Source: Sthenelais limicola (Eukaryota > Annelida > Polychaeta > Phyllodocida > Sigalionidae). From it: a stretch of DNA of 64,000 bases. The DNA lies in assembly GCA_942159475.1 (NCBI GenBank), contig OW804097.1, positions 58,982,986 to 59,046,985 of the forward strand. Reading direction: 5' to 3'. Positions 34,476 to 45,310 of this stretch are shown here, one piece after another. Numbering within the stretch: the first letter of the stretch is position 1; each line of letters opens with the position of its first letter. Position numbers and translations under genes: made by a program. The notes below the pieces were generated by a model. That model did no database searches. It was not told the origin of the DNA and worked only from the letters and a program-made list of their open reading frames with translations.

Positions 34476-34696
34476 TTAAAGCTGCATCCTCACCTATTGT
34501 GACAAAAAAAATTTAAGAGGAGAGAGAGAGCGAGGGAGAGGCCGGAGAGATAGGGGGAGAGAGGGAGAGAGAGATAGGAAGAAAGAAGAGAGGCGACAGA
34601 GAGAGACCAAGAGAGAGGGGGAAAGGAATAGAGGGGTGAGAGGCAGAGACCAACAGACAGGTATACGACCGATGTTAACTGAGAGGTCAGCTTTAA
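34476..34696 (+). mobile_element. Family B element whose interior is a GA tract
   Basis: TTAAAGCTGCATCCTCACCT and GTGACAAAAAAA at the left, GACCGATGTTAACTGAGAGG to GCTTTAA at the right. About 150 bp of GAGAGGGA repeat replaces the roughly 300 bp usual between them. Confidence 0.8.
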
Positions 34697-34716
34697 ATTA
34701 CAGAGGTAAATACTAT

Positions 34717-34860
34717 AGTAAGAATACCATAGTGTGGAGTATGAGGTGGACAATACTCACCGAGTAAGCCCAGAAGCAACGAGGCCGTAAGCCGAGTTGC
34801 TTCTGGGCTTACAAGGTGTGTATTGTTCACTGAATACCCCACACTGTGGTATTCTTGCTT
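34717..34860. repeat. Large near-perfect palindrome
   Basis: Arms of about 62 bp (34719-34780 and 34796-34858) around a 15-bp centre. The innermost arms AGTAAGCCCAGAAGCAAC / GTTGCTTCTGGGCTTAC pair almost fully. It would form a long cruciform or, in RNA, a hairpin. Confidence 0.85.
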
Positions 34861-35262
34861 TTATTCCATGATTTCATGTAGAAAATCAGTATTTCCATGC
34901 TTTCATGTAAACATTCAGCGCAGTGTCTCTGGCTGATGCCACTTCCGGTAAAAAAAACATGTGCTTATTTTCACTTGAAACTTGAATAAAACATTATTTT
35001 ACCCAACACTTTTTCTGCCAACTATTTATGGATGGACATAATTAAGCATTTGACTAATTATTTCAAGTAGATGGGCTTGAAATCTAAAATCAATAAATGA
35101 ACTTTCGATTGCACCAGGCGGCCGAAAAACGGGACTTCATACGGGTACTTCTGATACTAGGGGCGTATAAGCCAAAAATACTTCACTGGTCGTGAGAGTG
35201 AAGTATTTCTGATATACTTCACTCTGACAGCCAAATCGTGGAATAAATGCTGGTATTTGATA
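34845..35262. mobile_element. Probable foldback/TIR element next to the palindrome
   Basis: GGTATTCTTGCTTTTATTCC followed by ATGATTT (34848-34875) is matched inverted by AAATCGTGGAATAAATGC then TGGTATTT at about 35233-35258. ATACTTCACTCTGACAGCC and AGAGTGAAGTATTTCTG make a further inner hairpin. Confidence 0.5.
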
Positions 35263-36071
35263 TTTTATATTAGACATTGGTGTAGGGCGGTGAAGATGGA
35301 TTGAGGACTTCTTTTTTACATAGATATTTTAGAGTTTCCTCTTTTACTATGCCTCTTTTGAGTTCATATCTTGTATGACGAACAATTCAAGTTTGACTTT
35401 ATGTATAGTAAATTATGATATTGAGAAGTTTATAATATTAAACTGACTTTTTACTCATCACACCCTCATACCATCCCAGGGTTATACTGTATTTGCATCC
35501 TGAACAAAGACTTTTTTTAAAAGAATGATAATTATATCCCAATAGCCCCTGCAGCATCAGTGTTCTTTTACCTTCGAAATCCATACCTAGATCTTTCTTA
35601 AATTTATGCATTTATAGAATTGCAATTTAGTTTGTCCAGTTAAGACATAAATGATGAGGATAAGAACATCAAAAGGCTTTGGCCGCTGATCAAAAGAGGA
35701 AAAGATAAGGGATGATTGTAAGCGCATCAAGCAGTATGCCTCTCTGGTCTTTAACTGGAGACAAGGAAATGAATACACAGAACTAATGGACATGGCTCTG
35801 TGGTCTCTACTCGGGTTTCCAATCAATAATTGGCAATAGACAATACATAAAAGGGGTCATATGAATAGGTCAAATTCCCATAAATGGGTCAAATTCCCAT
35901 AAATAGGTCAAATTTGCATAAATAGGTCAAATTAGAAGTGTCAACACAGGCATGCTACAACACTGTCATCATTTAAGGTGATGTGTCCGTGTTTGATTGC
36001 GCATCTTTACTGCGCATTTTAACAGCCCCTTCAGCATTTAAATAAGGGATTTAGATGTTTCATTGTACATA
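35263..36071. repeat. AT-rich DNA with a 19-bp tandem repeat
   Basis: 35866-35938: about four copies of ATAAATAGGTCAAATTCCC. The rest is unplaced. Confidence 0.65.
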
Positions 36072-36395
36072 TCTATTACAGTGCATGCCGGGATGGATTC
36101 AGTTCAAATCTGACATACAAATATCTAGCAAAATTTTTATGAAAATTGTGTGGGTTTTCTCACGCATATTATAGCTTCTGTCAATATCATAGTGTGTATA
36201 AATGATCTATGGCAATTAAATGCATTATGGGAAAGTGGGAAATATGCTTACTTTTGAAACGGAAAAATGATATCACTGTTAAATATTCCATGCTGAACAC
36301 AACACATCTTCTATAGCTTTTACACTGACATTATAACTCGACATATTTCATGCGAATTGAGATTCAAGATGGCGGACATGCAAATCCCCTATTGA
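36072..36395 (+). mobile_element. Family E element, left end lost
   Basis: ATTACAGTGCATGCCGGGAT to GATTCAAGATGGCGGACATG and CAAATCCCCTATTGA. Same order as 42.14-42.47 kb. Confidence 0.75.
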
Positions 36396-37217
36396 CTCCA
36401 TACAATTATAAAGAAATATGAATCAACAAATGGCGACAAACCAAACCGCATATCATATTCTTTAAAGCGTAATTTAGCTTAAATTTCGTAGTTCCCATCA
36501 TTATTTATATCTTATCTTCATGTAATAATAGTGGGACACTATATAACTCAATTTGTTATTATGCACTAGTTAGACTATAAATGTTCAACTCTTTCATTAT
36601 CTCTTCTCTAGACTTAGTAGCCTTAATCTCTTTTCTGTAAGCAGCAACACTTTTCAAATCTCGAATTCAAATCTAGGGCCTGAACAGGAAGACCAGTGAT
36701 ACAGATTTCTCTACCCTTTTGTTAAAACCAAAACCAGTGATGAATAACGAATATTTGAATTGGTTTTGAATTCCCAACGTCATAGATATTTGCGGTGCCG
36801 GACAACCACCTTAATAACAATTCTAGGGTGGGCGGATTTTATGTATAAATCTGGCCAATATGTCACGGATGTGGGAGGGAGAACAAGAACCGGCTCCACG
36901 ATCAGCAAGCCGAGCCCAATGTGAGTCAGATATTGACTAATTAGGTTTTAAGTTGAATGGGAAAAGGGCGGTGCTTATGATTATTGATTGAGATGAATGC
37001 TGAGGGGCAGACTGCATCGGCAGGCCCCCTAGCGGGTGTTTATTGACTGTTCATTGATGACCCTGACCTCGCCCATGTACACCCGCGCGCCACGTAGCGG
37101 GGCTCTTTATCATTACCCCTCACTCGTCCCAGACATAAATTCTTAACCATCTCCCGGGGGACATTCGACTCCCAGGGTAAAATCAGATAGATCTTAGAGT
37201 AAAAGGGATAGATAAAG
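36396..37217. promoter_or_regulatory. Unplaced DNA with a candidate regulatory stretch
   Basis: 36830-37130 is repeat-free, with TATTGACTAATTAGG and TTATGATTATTGATTGAG homeodomain-like cores. The remainder shows nothing. Low-confidence inference. Confidence 0.2.
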
Positions 37218-37305
37218 TGTAGGCTCAGAGTTGAGGGAGTCCCTCCAGACTGAGGGAAATCCTCTCGCTCCAAACCGCAAAATGCCACTAGAATGCCATT
37301 AAGGG
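37218..37305 (+). mobile_element. Family C left half
   Basis: GTAGGCTCAGAGTTGAGGG to AAACCGCAAAATGCCACTAG, then it stops. A second copy begins 10 bp later in the same orientation. Confidence 0.75.
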
Positions 37306-37315
37306 ATAGATACAT

Positions 37316-37481
37316 TCTTGGCTCAGAGCTGAGAGTCCCTCCAAACTGACGGAAAGCCTCTCGCTCAAAACCGCAAAATGCGATTATAATTCCATTAAGG
37401 CGCATACTCCAGGGCCAGGAAAGCCATTAGCGCAGTAGGCGTCCTATCACTGTATCTAATCTGAGAGGATGCGAGTCTTGA
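37316..37481 (+). mobile_element. Family C element, complete, in tandem with the previous half copy
   Basis: CTTGGCTCAGAGCTGAGAG to CTGAGAGGATGCGAGTCTTG. Confidence 0.8.
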
Positions 37482-38034
37482 CTGGATATACATGCCGCCT
37501 ATGCCCACAAAGGTTGTAAATACCAGAGCTGGTCGAATAAAAGGGAGGGATTTACTAACAGAGCAACAGACTAAAATTAAACATAGTATCGACTAAATTC
37601 GACCTGCACACATGCCTTTATATAACAGCGGTATTTTATTATTTGAATCACTAGGTGGAGTAGATAGAAATCCATGTCGGTGAACGAGAACAAAGAGCCT
37701 AAATAACGCATCACTTCACGATGTGACGATATAGTAAATCATAACAGTATTTATTATACGTGCATCCCTCTTGGGAGGTGCAATAAGTGGGGTGCAATAA
37801 AAATATTCATGTAGTATGCATATACTATATGAACTACTTCCGTCACCAAGTCGGCTACTTTTTTCAGATTTACACATGATACATTTGTGATTACACATAA
37901 AGTGTTATGCCCATATAATAAATATAGAATGGAACTCGCCTGCAATAATCGAACATTTATTGGACTTGATTCGTCCACATAAGCACTCTGCCTATATACA
38001 CTCGCTATACGAGTCACCAATGTGTAACGAGTCG
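37482..38034. other. No recognised feature
   Basis: Unplaced AT-rich DNA with short overlapping minus-strand ORFs lacking recognisable domains. Confidence 0.45.
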
Positions 38035-38224
38035 TCAGAGAAAGTACCATTCATCTTCACCAATCCTCTGTAATAACCCAAGTTGAAGGCAGTAAGGACA
38101 CCTTTCAAAATACAGTTCAACCTATTCCTCTAAGGCTCTATATAACACATTTTTTAATTTATTTTTCAGCCTAATTTAGCAGAATCTACTAGATATTTAG
38201 AGCTGCCGATTGTACATTTTCTGA
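38035..38224 (+). mobile_element. Family A element, complete but internally shortened
   Basis: TCAGAGAAAGTACCATTCAT to CCGATTGTACATTTTCTGA. Confidence 0.85.
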
Positions 38225-38619
38225 AGACCTGACCTGTATATATATCCTTTTAGTCCCCGACCATGCAGCTAATACACTTCCTTGCTTATAAATACATTTG
38301 CTATAAGAACAATATAGATTACACTCTACATAATATATCATAGCATAGGGTACTTAAATATGATGATGTTCACGATGGCAACATCAAATTTCGACAGAAA
38401 TGTGGCGCAGATTCCTAATAGGTCTGCATGGCGGCCATCAAAGGGTGAGAGTGTGAATTAGAAGCTCTTGTACATTGATCCGAGTCCCAGTGGGACGGGG
38501 CTATAGGGATCCCTCGCCCCGTGATAGGTTGGAGAGAAGATGAGTGAGTAGGGACCCTAGATGTGGCGGCTACAGGCACTGGGAATAGAGAGAGAATGAG
38601 GAAAAAGTATTATTCGTGG

Positions 38620-39180
38620 GGATGAGGAGAGGAGGAGGAGGTGGAGGAGGGGGTGGAGGAGAAGGTGGAGGAAGTAGGAGGAGGGGGAAGGAGGAGGTGG
38701 AGAAGGAGGAGGAGGAGTAGGAGGAGGAGGTGGAGGAGGAGGTGGAGGAGAAGGTGGAGGAAGTAGGAGGAGGGGGAAGGAGGAGGTGGAGAAAGCGGAG
38801 GGAGAAGAACAAGAAGGAGGGGGAGGATGGGAAGGAGGAGAAGGAGGAGGAGTAGTAGGAGGAGGAGGAGGTGGAGGAGGAGGGAGAGGGAGAGGGGGAA
38901 AAAGGATGGAGGTGGAGGAGGAGGGACAAGGAGGAAGGAGGGAGGAGGTGGAGGCGGGAGGAGGTGGAGGCAGGAGGAGGAAGAGGAGGAGAGAAGGGGG
39001 GAGAAAAGGGGAGAAGGAGGTGGAGATAGGAACAGGAGGAGCGGGAGGAAGAGGAGGAGGTGGAGGAGGAAGGAGGAAAAGGGGGAGGAAGAGGAGGAGG
39101 AGAAGATGGATGTTGAAGGGAGACGGAGGATGTGGAGGAGGAGGAGGAGGAGGAGGAGGAGGAGGAGGAGGAGGAGGAGT
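38620..39180 (+). repeat. (GGA)n purine tract with internal higher-order duplication
   Basis: AGGAGAAGGTGGAGGAAGTA and what follows is repeated about 90 bp later. Ends in a pure (GGA)n at 39133-39178. Confidence 0.95.
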
Positions 39181-39264
39181 TAGTGTTGGGGGTGATGAGT
39201 ATGTGAAAAAAGTCTATCCTTTCTTGAAATAATGACAGGTGGTCAGGAGGGGTGAAGTGGTGTG

Positions 39265-39420
39265 GTTAGACGGAGAGGGAAAGGTGGGGGAGGGAGAGAG
39301 TGATAGAGAGAGACGGAGGAGTGAGAGTGGAGAGACAGACAGGCAGACAGTCAAATAGAGATGGGTAGGGAGAAAAGGACAGAGACAGACAAACATTGAA
39401 GAAAGAGACAGAAACATAGA
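39265..39420 (+). repeat. (GA)/(GACA)-rich tract
   Basis: GAGAGAGACGGAGGAGTGAG then CAGACAGGCAGACAG. Confidence 0.85.
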
Positions 39421-39429
39421 TAGTTAATA

Positions 39430-40019
39430 CAATAATAACTGAGGTGAGAGGCTGGGTGGGTGGAAATAGCGCCCCTCGTTACCGCCCTCATTTCCCCCAG
39501 GTTATATGATAGCGCACAATCTGCAAGGGGTGGAAATGACTGGGCCCTAACACCGGCCCCCACCCCCTGCGGGCCCTTATGACTCAATATTACATTAGGC
39601 GCGGGCCCGGGCGGCGGGTGGACAGGCACACCCACTTTAATTCACCCTAATGCCGGGATGGAGTGCCGGGGGAGGCGGGGATGGGTAGTAGTAGAGTGAA
39701 AAGGGGCCAAAGCGCCATGAAGCCATATAATCGCAACATTCTGCTGTCGGGGGCCTAGCCACCGAATCTGTGGGTCCAATATAGGGATAGGTGGGGGTGG
39801 TGAAGCTAGCATGTATGGGGGTGTTAGTGGGGGGAAAGCATGGGTTTAAACCGCCCGCTAGTCTGTATGCATAGCCCTCTCATAGGGGTGAAATGATATA
39901 CAGGGAACGGGAGGTAGGGGGGAGATTTGCAGTGGAAAGGTATTAAAAGAAATTCAGTTTTGTGAATACACAAACGGTAAGGAGAAAAGGAGAGGTAATG
40001 CGAGAGAAGGGTAAAAGAG
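39430..40019. other. GC-rich patch without coding signal
   Basis: 39540-39680 is markedly GC-rich (GGCGCGGGCCCGGGCGGCGG). It could be a CpG island, but no splice site or ORF supports a gene. Confidence 0.4.
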
Positions 40020-40157
40020 CAGAGCACAGAGAAAGGGATAGAGAGAGACTCAGATACACAGAAAGAGAGAGAGATAGAAAGAGAGGAAGAGAGAGGTAGA
40101 GAGAGAGGGAGAGCCTCAGAAAGAGAGATACAGACAGACAGAGCGAAAAAGAGAGAG

Positions 40158-40229
<72 letters not shown>

Positions 40230-40235
40230 TCAGAT
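40020..40235 (+). repeat. (GA)n tract
   Basis: Pure (GA)n of about 65 bp at 40162-40227 after imperfect GA/CAGA repeats. Confidence 0.95.
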
Positions 40236-40939
40236 ATAGAAGAATGTAGAAATAGAAGCAAAGCCTACATAGCACGAGGCGATAAGAAAACCAGCCATGT
40301 GGTCGCAGTGCTTTCTTGAACCATTTACCAATGAGTCTGACCGGTGTATCAGTTCCTCAGCCCAAGATTGAAGGACACTGTCCAGGACCCCACAACCATG
40401 CCCTGGCGACCTTCCCAGTTGACCGCATGCCTAGAATGAAACCGATAGGGCGTAAATGCTGCAGAGCTCGCGATGAGGGCGCTATCAGGCGATAGAAACC
40501 TTGTCGCGGCTTAAAGTTTAAGGTTAAATCAGGCCCCAGCATCGGTCCTGGGGAATCTCCTCGTCACAGAAATTGGGTCACACACTGCAAATCTTTCTCT
40601 CTGTCTCTTCCTCAGCCATCCCTCCCAACCGTCAAAAGCGCCCTCCCCTTGTGAATAAGACCCAACGCGTGGAAGAGCATTGTGATCGGGCTGTCCATGC
40701 CCAGTGACGGCGGATATCCGTGGCCTGATGTGCTGGTGGAGGAGGAATGGTTCACAGGCAAGTGACCGGGCCGGCACGACTGTAATCATCATATCTGCTA
40801 ATCCTGGGATCAGCTAGCCGTCTGGTGTAGAGGAGGAGGCAATCTGGCGGTAGTGGTGGTGGTAGTGGTGGAGTTGGTGGTGGGGAGTAATATTTCGGGG
40901 AATGGATTGATATGAGGGTGATCATGAGTGTTGTATGTT
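40236..40939. other. Unplaced, relatively GC-rich DNA
   Basis: No repeat family, no confident exon. A GGTAGTGGTGGT repeat lies at 40850-40885. Confidence 0.45.
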
Positions 40940-41285
40940 ATGTGATTGGAGGTGAGAGAGACGGGAGAGAGAAGAGAGTAAGAGAAGGGAAAGAGAGGGG
41001 GAGAGAAGAGAGTAAGAAGAGGGAAAGAAAGAGGGGGAGTGGGAGGGAAGAGAGAGTAAGAAGAGGGAAAGAGAGAGACAGAGAGAGAGAGCGAGGGAGG
41101 GAGAGGGGGAGAGCGAGGGAGAGAGATGGAGAGGAGAGAGAGAGAGCGAGGGAGAGGAGAAGCGAGGGAGAGACCGAGAGAGAGAGAGACCAAGAGAGAC
41201 CGAGAGAGAGGGGGAAGGGCGAGAGGGGCGAGAGACATACGACAGACAGAGTGGGAGGGAAGGAAACGAAACATTAGAGACAGAC
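40940..41285 (+). repeat. (GA)n tract with AGAGTAAGAAGAGGGAAAG phrase
   Basis: The phrase recurs three times at the left, followed by GAGAGCGAGGGAGAG repeats. Confidence 0.95.
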
Positions 41286-41425
41286 AGAGGGTGTCAGCCA
41301 CTTCAATCCAAACTTGAGACAAGGGCTGAGGACTCTGATGCCATCGTCTATAGGTTCTGTCCTGAGCCCTCTCCCACTAAACAACCAATGTCTCTGCGCT
41401 TTTGGCAAGAAGAGATTATAGGCCT

Positions 41426-41640
41426 TTCCAGGCCCATATCAGTGATCTTCCAGGCCCATATCAGTGATCTTCCAGGCCCATATCAGTGATCTTCCAGGCC
41501 CATATCAGTGATCTTCCAGGCCCATATCAGTGATCTTCCAGACCCATATCAGTGATCTTCCAGGCCCATATCAGTGATTTTCCAGGCCCTTGTCAGTCAG
41601 TGTCAGTGATTTTCCAGGCCAATTTCAGTGATTTTTCAGA
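41426..41640 (+). repeat. 22-bp minisatellite
   Basis: Unit TTCCAGGCCCATATCAGTG plus ATC, about seven near-identical copies, then degenerate ones. Confidence 0.95.
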
Positions 41641-42135
41641 GCTCTAACGCGAGGACCATGCAAGGGGTTGGAGTTAAAGTTGTACATATATATGCGCCAA
41701 TGATGTATTTAGATTCCATATCAATTCCCATTTCTAACTTTTACTTTGTGAGTCACTTAGTATAATGGTCTTTATCTTTCTTTTCTTTGTAATACCTTGA
41801 AACACCGTGAAATCTATAGAATAATAGTTAAGATTTCCTTTAGCAATAATAGAGCGATTTAGCGCGGCCGCTACATATGTTGGGAGAGGGGCGTGTCAGG
41901 GGAAAGCGTACCAAAATGCCCATTCTCCAGTTTATTTGTCCAAATTAAAGCCTTTTGAGGCCCCGCAGAGGCCCTGTGTCCATTCAAGGCCATTTTTCAT
42001 TGCAGTGGCTAGCCAGAGACGTCTGCTAGACCGCTCCAAGACAACACAAACAAGTGCTGAATATTGCTATATCCATAGAAAGAAAAACACATTTGCGAGG
42101 TGGGATTCCAATTTGCTGACTAGGTCTATCTAACT
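41641..42135. other. No recognised feature
   Basis: AT-rich. Includes AGCGCGGCCGCTA near 41860, otherwise plain. Confidence 0.45.
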
Positions 42136-42473
42136 CAATAGGGGATTTGCATGTGCCACTGCGCATGTATGTTACAGTGTATGCTGGGATAGATTTAGTT
42201 CAGGTCTGACATATGAATTATATTTAGCAACATTTTAATAAAAAGAATTAATTGCAAGAATCTTTTCAAATGATATATCAAAAGTAAATGTATGCATGAT
42301 GGGAAGAATGGGGGCTTGTTTGATGAAAACACGTAAAACACGTGGATAATGACATTAGAGCACCGATAAATATCCTATGCTGAACATAACATGTTTTCTA
42401 AAGCTTTTACTTTTACTCCCTTAATTCCACTCGAATCTAGATTCAAGATGGCGGCCCTGCAAAGCCCCTATTG
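42136..42473 (+). mobile_element. Family E element, complete
   Basis: CAATAGGGGATTTGCATGTG at the left, CTGCAAAGCCCCTATTG at the right, 338 bp. The left terminal repeat includes the octamer ATTTGCAT; the right side carries CAAGATGGCGG. Confidence 0.85.
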
Positions 42474-42532
42474 ATGGATATCATCAGGCCTCATTCATTG
42501 CCATATGTTGATACCCCCTTATGCTTGTGTTA

Positions 42533-42692
42533 TGGAAACATGTATAACACGTGGATATTGACATTAGAGCACTGATGAATATCCTGACATGGCATGTTTT
42601 CTATAGATTGTACACTCTATCATAACTCCCCATAATTCCATGCAAATCAAGATTCAAGATGGCGGACATGCAAGTCCACTATGATTTGCAGA
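42533..42692 (+). mobile_element. Family E right half, second copy
   Basis: AACACGTGGATATTGACATT to CAAGATGGCGGACATGCAAG. It repeats the right half of the preceding copy. Confidence 0.75.
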
Positions 42693-43334
42693 CTAGGTCT
42701 ATCCAAACCGACCGTCAACTCAGCTCTTTTTTTTTCATTCAGCTTTTTTCGCCCAGAGCCAGGCTGGCCAGGAACCATGCACAGAGGCGATCCCAGGACA
42801 TATGAAAAAGAGTCGTAAAAGCGGTGTATCTAGGTGAATGTCCTTGGCTCTGTGAGCGGGGTCCAATTAGTATGCGGGAGGGTAGGCAGCCAGGACATCA
42901 AATTGGGCTTTTATCAAACTGCGGCAAGCCAATCCCCTAGCATAAAATTATTGGGGGAAAGGAACGTATATGGTATATCATAAATAAGTGTTTGAGTGCA
43001 ACTTATATTATATACAATTATACACTCATATATTATATAATATAAAATATCCAATCAAAACTATAGATATAAATCTTTGTAATGGCCATCAGCATGGATA
43101 AACTTGTACCTTACATATATAAACTTGGGTTATTTAAGAGGATTGGTGACTCATATAACTTCGTGTATTTATTATCTTTATAGATAATTTTGCTCTATAT
43201 GATATTTCATGAATAGAATAAGTAGATTGGCTACAAGTAAGTACACAAGAGCCACGGTAATTATCCCTTTTATCTAGGAACAGTATAAAAAGGTTGAGCT
43301 GCAGTCTACGAGAGTCTGGCATCTCAGTAAGTTG
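42693..43334. other. AT-rich DNA with a family A scrap
   Basis: AAACTTGGGTTATTTAAGAG then GATTGGTGACTCAT at 43121-43155 is a fragment of family A in reverse. The rest is unplaced. Confidence 0.5.
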
Positions 43335-43880
43335 CCCCTGTTATAGACACACTGACAAGTATATATACAGTATAGGCCTTAAATCTTAGGGGGGGGGGAC
43401 CTTAAAAGTGTGTTTCCGCAGATCATAAAATTTGTGTTAAGGCTATGAAGACACATGTATGGTGCCAATATATAAGGTGTAGAATTAAATACCAAATTTT
43501 GGTAGGTCATAAAATTTGCACTAATAGGAGGGAATTTTGCTCCATGAAAACCTTGCCCTACATGGTAGCCTCAATAGTATAACACTGACAGGTATATAGC
43601 CTCAATGATAGACACACTGACAGGTACATATTGGGCCCACTGACAGGTGTATATAGCCTCAATAATGGACACACTGACAGGTATATATATAGCCTCAATA
43701 ATGGACACACTGACAGGTATATATATAGCCTCAATAATGGACACACTGACAGGTACATATTGGGCCGACTGACAGGTGATAGCCTCAATAATGGACACTG
43801 ACAGGTGTATATAGCCTCAATAATGGACACACTGACAGGTATATAGCCTCAATAATGGACACACTGACAGGTACAAATAG
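43335..43880 (+). repeat. Minisatellite of about 32-36 bp
   Basis: CCTCAATAATGGACACACTG plus ACAGGTATATATATAG, about nine copies at 43568-43880 with length variants. A lone early copy lies at about 43335-43370. Confidence 0.9.
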
Positions 43881-43924
43881 ACATGGGATAAATGTGGCAG
43901 AGCTTGCATCATTAAGACAGATGG

Positions 43925-44070
43925 ACAAGTTGGGGCAGAAAGGTAGATGGATAAATGGGAGATAAATCGATAACTAGATATATGTGGGTACATAGATGGG
44001 TAGGTAGGTAGATAGATGGGTAGGTATGTAGGTAGATAGATAGAAAGATAGGTAGGTAGATAGTGTAAAT
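43925..44070 (+). repeat. GATA/GGTA microsatellite
   Basis: GATAGATGGGTAGGTAGGTA-type repeats. Confidence 0.85.
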
Positions 44071-44464
44071 ACCCGACCAGATGAATCCGGATCTACAATG
44101 TATTGCAAGCCGTCCCCAGTCCACTATAATACCCAACAGTAATACCCAACAGCACGAAGGCTACCATACGGTGGGTGGGAAAGGTGACTACTTTATGGCT
44201 GTGACCCTGAACCCAACCCAAGACCAATAAATGCTGGCTGGGCAGGATGCTGGGCAGGGACGCTGGGCAGGGCAGGGTAATTTTCAAAGCCTTCTCCAGG
44301 GTTGGTCATTTACCCCGGCGTGTGTGATGGCGTGACCACACAGGACGCACCGGTCCCCTACTGGTCCTGAGCACTAGAAGCTGATGCCTTGGCGTGACTA
44401 CTGTGCCTACTACATTCCCAGAACACATATTGAACAGGGCGCTGGGCAAGACAGGACATGGGAC
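44071..44464. other. Unplaced sequence with short duplications
   Basis: AATACCCAACAG and GCTGGGCAGG recur locally. No gene. Confidence 0.45.
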
Positions 44465-44740
44465 TGGAGGAGGAGGTGCTGGAGGAGGAAGTGGAGGAGG
44501 GAAAGGAGGTAGTGGAGGAGGAGGAGGAGGAGGAGGAGGGTGAAGAAGAGGAAGTGAGGAGGTGGAGGAGGAAGAGAAGGAGTCCTATGACTATACACTA
44601 GTGACTATTCACGCATACACTGTAGCAAGGTATAGGGTTGATGGTTCGGCTCGAGGGGAAGGGGGAGGAGGTGTTGGAGGAGGAGGAAGAGGTGGGGAAG
44701 GTGGAGGAGAAGGAGGAGGTTGGGGAGTGATGAGTGAGTG
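44465..44740 (+). repeat. (GGA)n tracts, two blocks
   Basis: 44465-44580 and 44655-44735, separated by about 75 bp of ordinary sequence. Confidence 0.9.
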
Positions 44741-44904
44741 AGATTGGTGGCTTTACGCCCTTATCAACACTTTGAAGTGTTATATCAAGGGCGGGAGAGC
44801 TGAGAGGGAGGCAGTTTATGATCATACCCAGGAAATAGAGATAGAGAAGAAGGGAGAGAAAGACAGAGAAAAGAGACAGAAAGGCCCTTTAAGGTCTTAC
44901 CCAG

Positions 44905-45310
44905 GACCAGAGGTTGGGGAGGAAGAGGAGGGAAAGGTGGAGGAAGAGGAGGAGGAGGTGGTGGAGGAGGAAGAGGTGACTAAGGTGGAGGAGGAGGAGG
45001 AGGAGGGGGGGGGAGAAGGAGGAGGTTCTCAGAGGTTGGGGAGGAAGAGGAGGGAAAGGTGGAGGAAGTGGAGGAGGAGGTGGTGGAGGAGGAAGAGGTG
45101 ACTAAGGTGTAGGAGGAGGAGGAGGAGGGGGGGAGGGGGGGAAGAAGGAGGAGGTTCTCAGAGGTTGGGGAGGAAGAGGAGGGAAAGGTGGAGGAAGTGG
45201 AGGAGGAGGTGGTGGAGGAGGAAGAGGTGACTAAGGTGGAGGTGGAGGAGGAGGAGGAGGAGGAGGAGGAGGAGGAGGAGAAGGGGGGGGGGAGAAGGAT
45301 GAGGTTCTCA
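44905..45310 (+). repeat. Higher-order GGA repeat, unit about 120-130 bp
   Basis: CAGAGGTTGGGGAGGAAGAG ... GAAGAGGTGACTAAGGTG recurs three times (starts near 44909, 45030 and 45158). Each unit ends in a variable (GGA)n/G run. Confidence 0.9.

Noticed and set aside
41426..41640. CRISPR-like array
   Set aside because: The 22-bp units are contiguous with no spacers, in an intron-bearing animal genome. It is a minisatellite, as are 21503-21895, 43568-43880 and 50460-51166.
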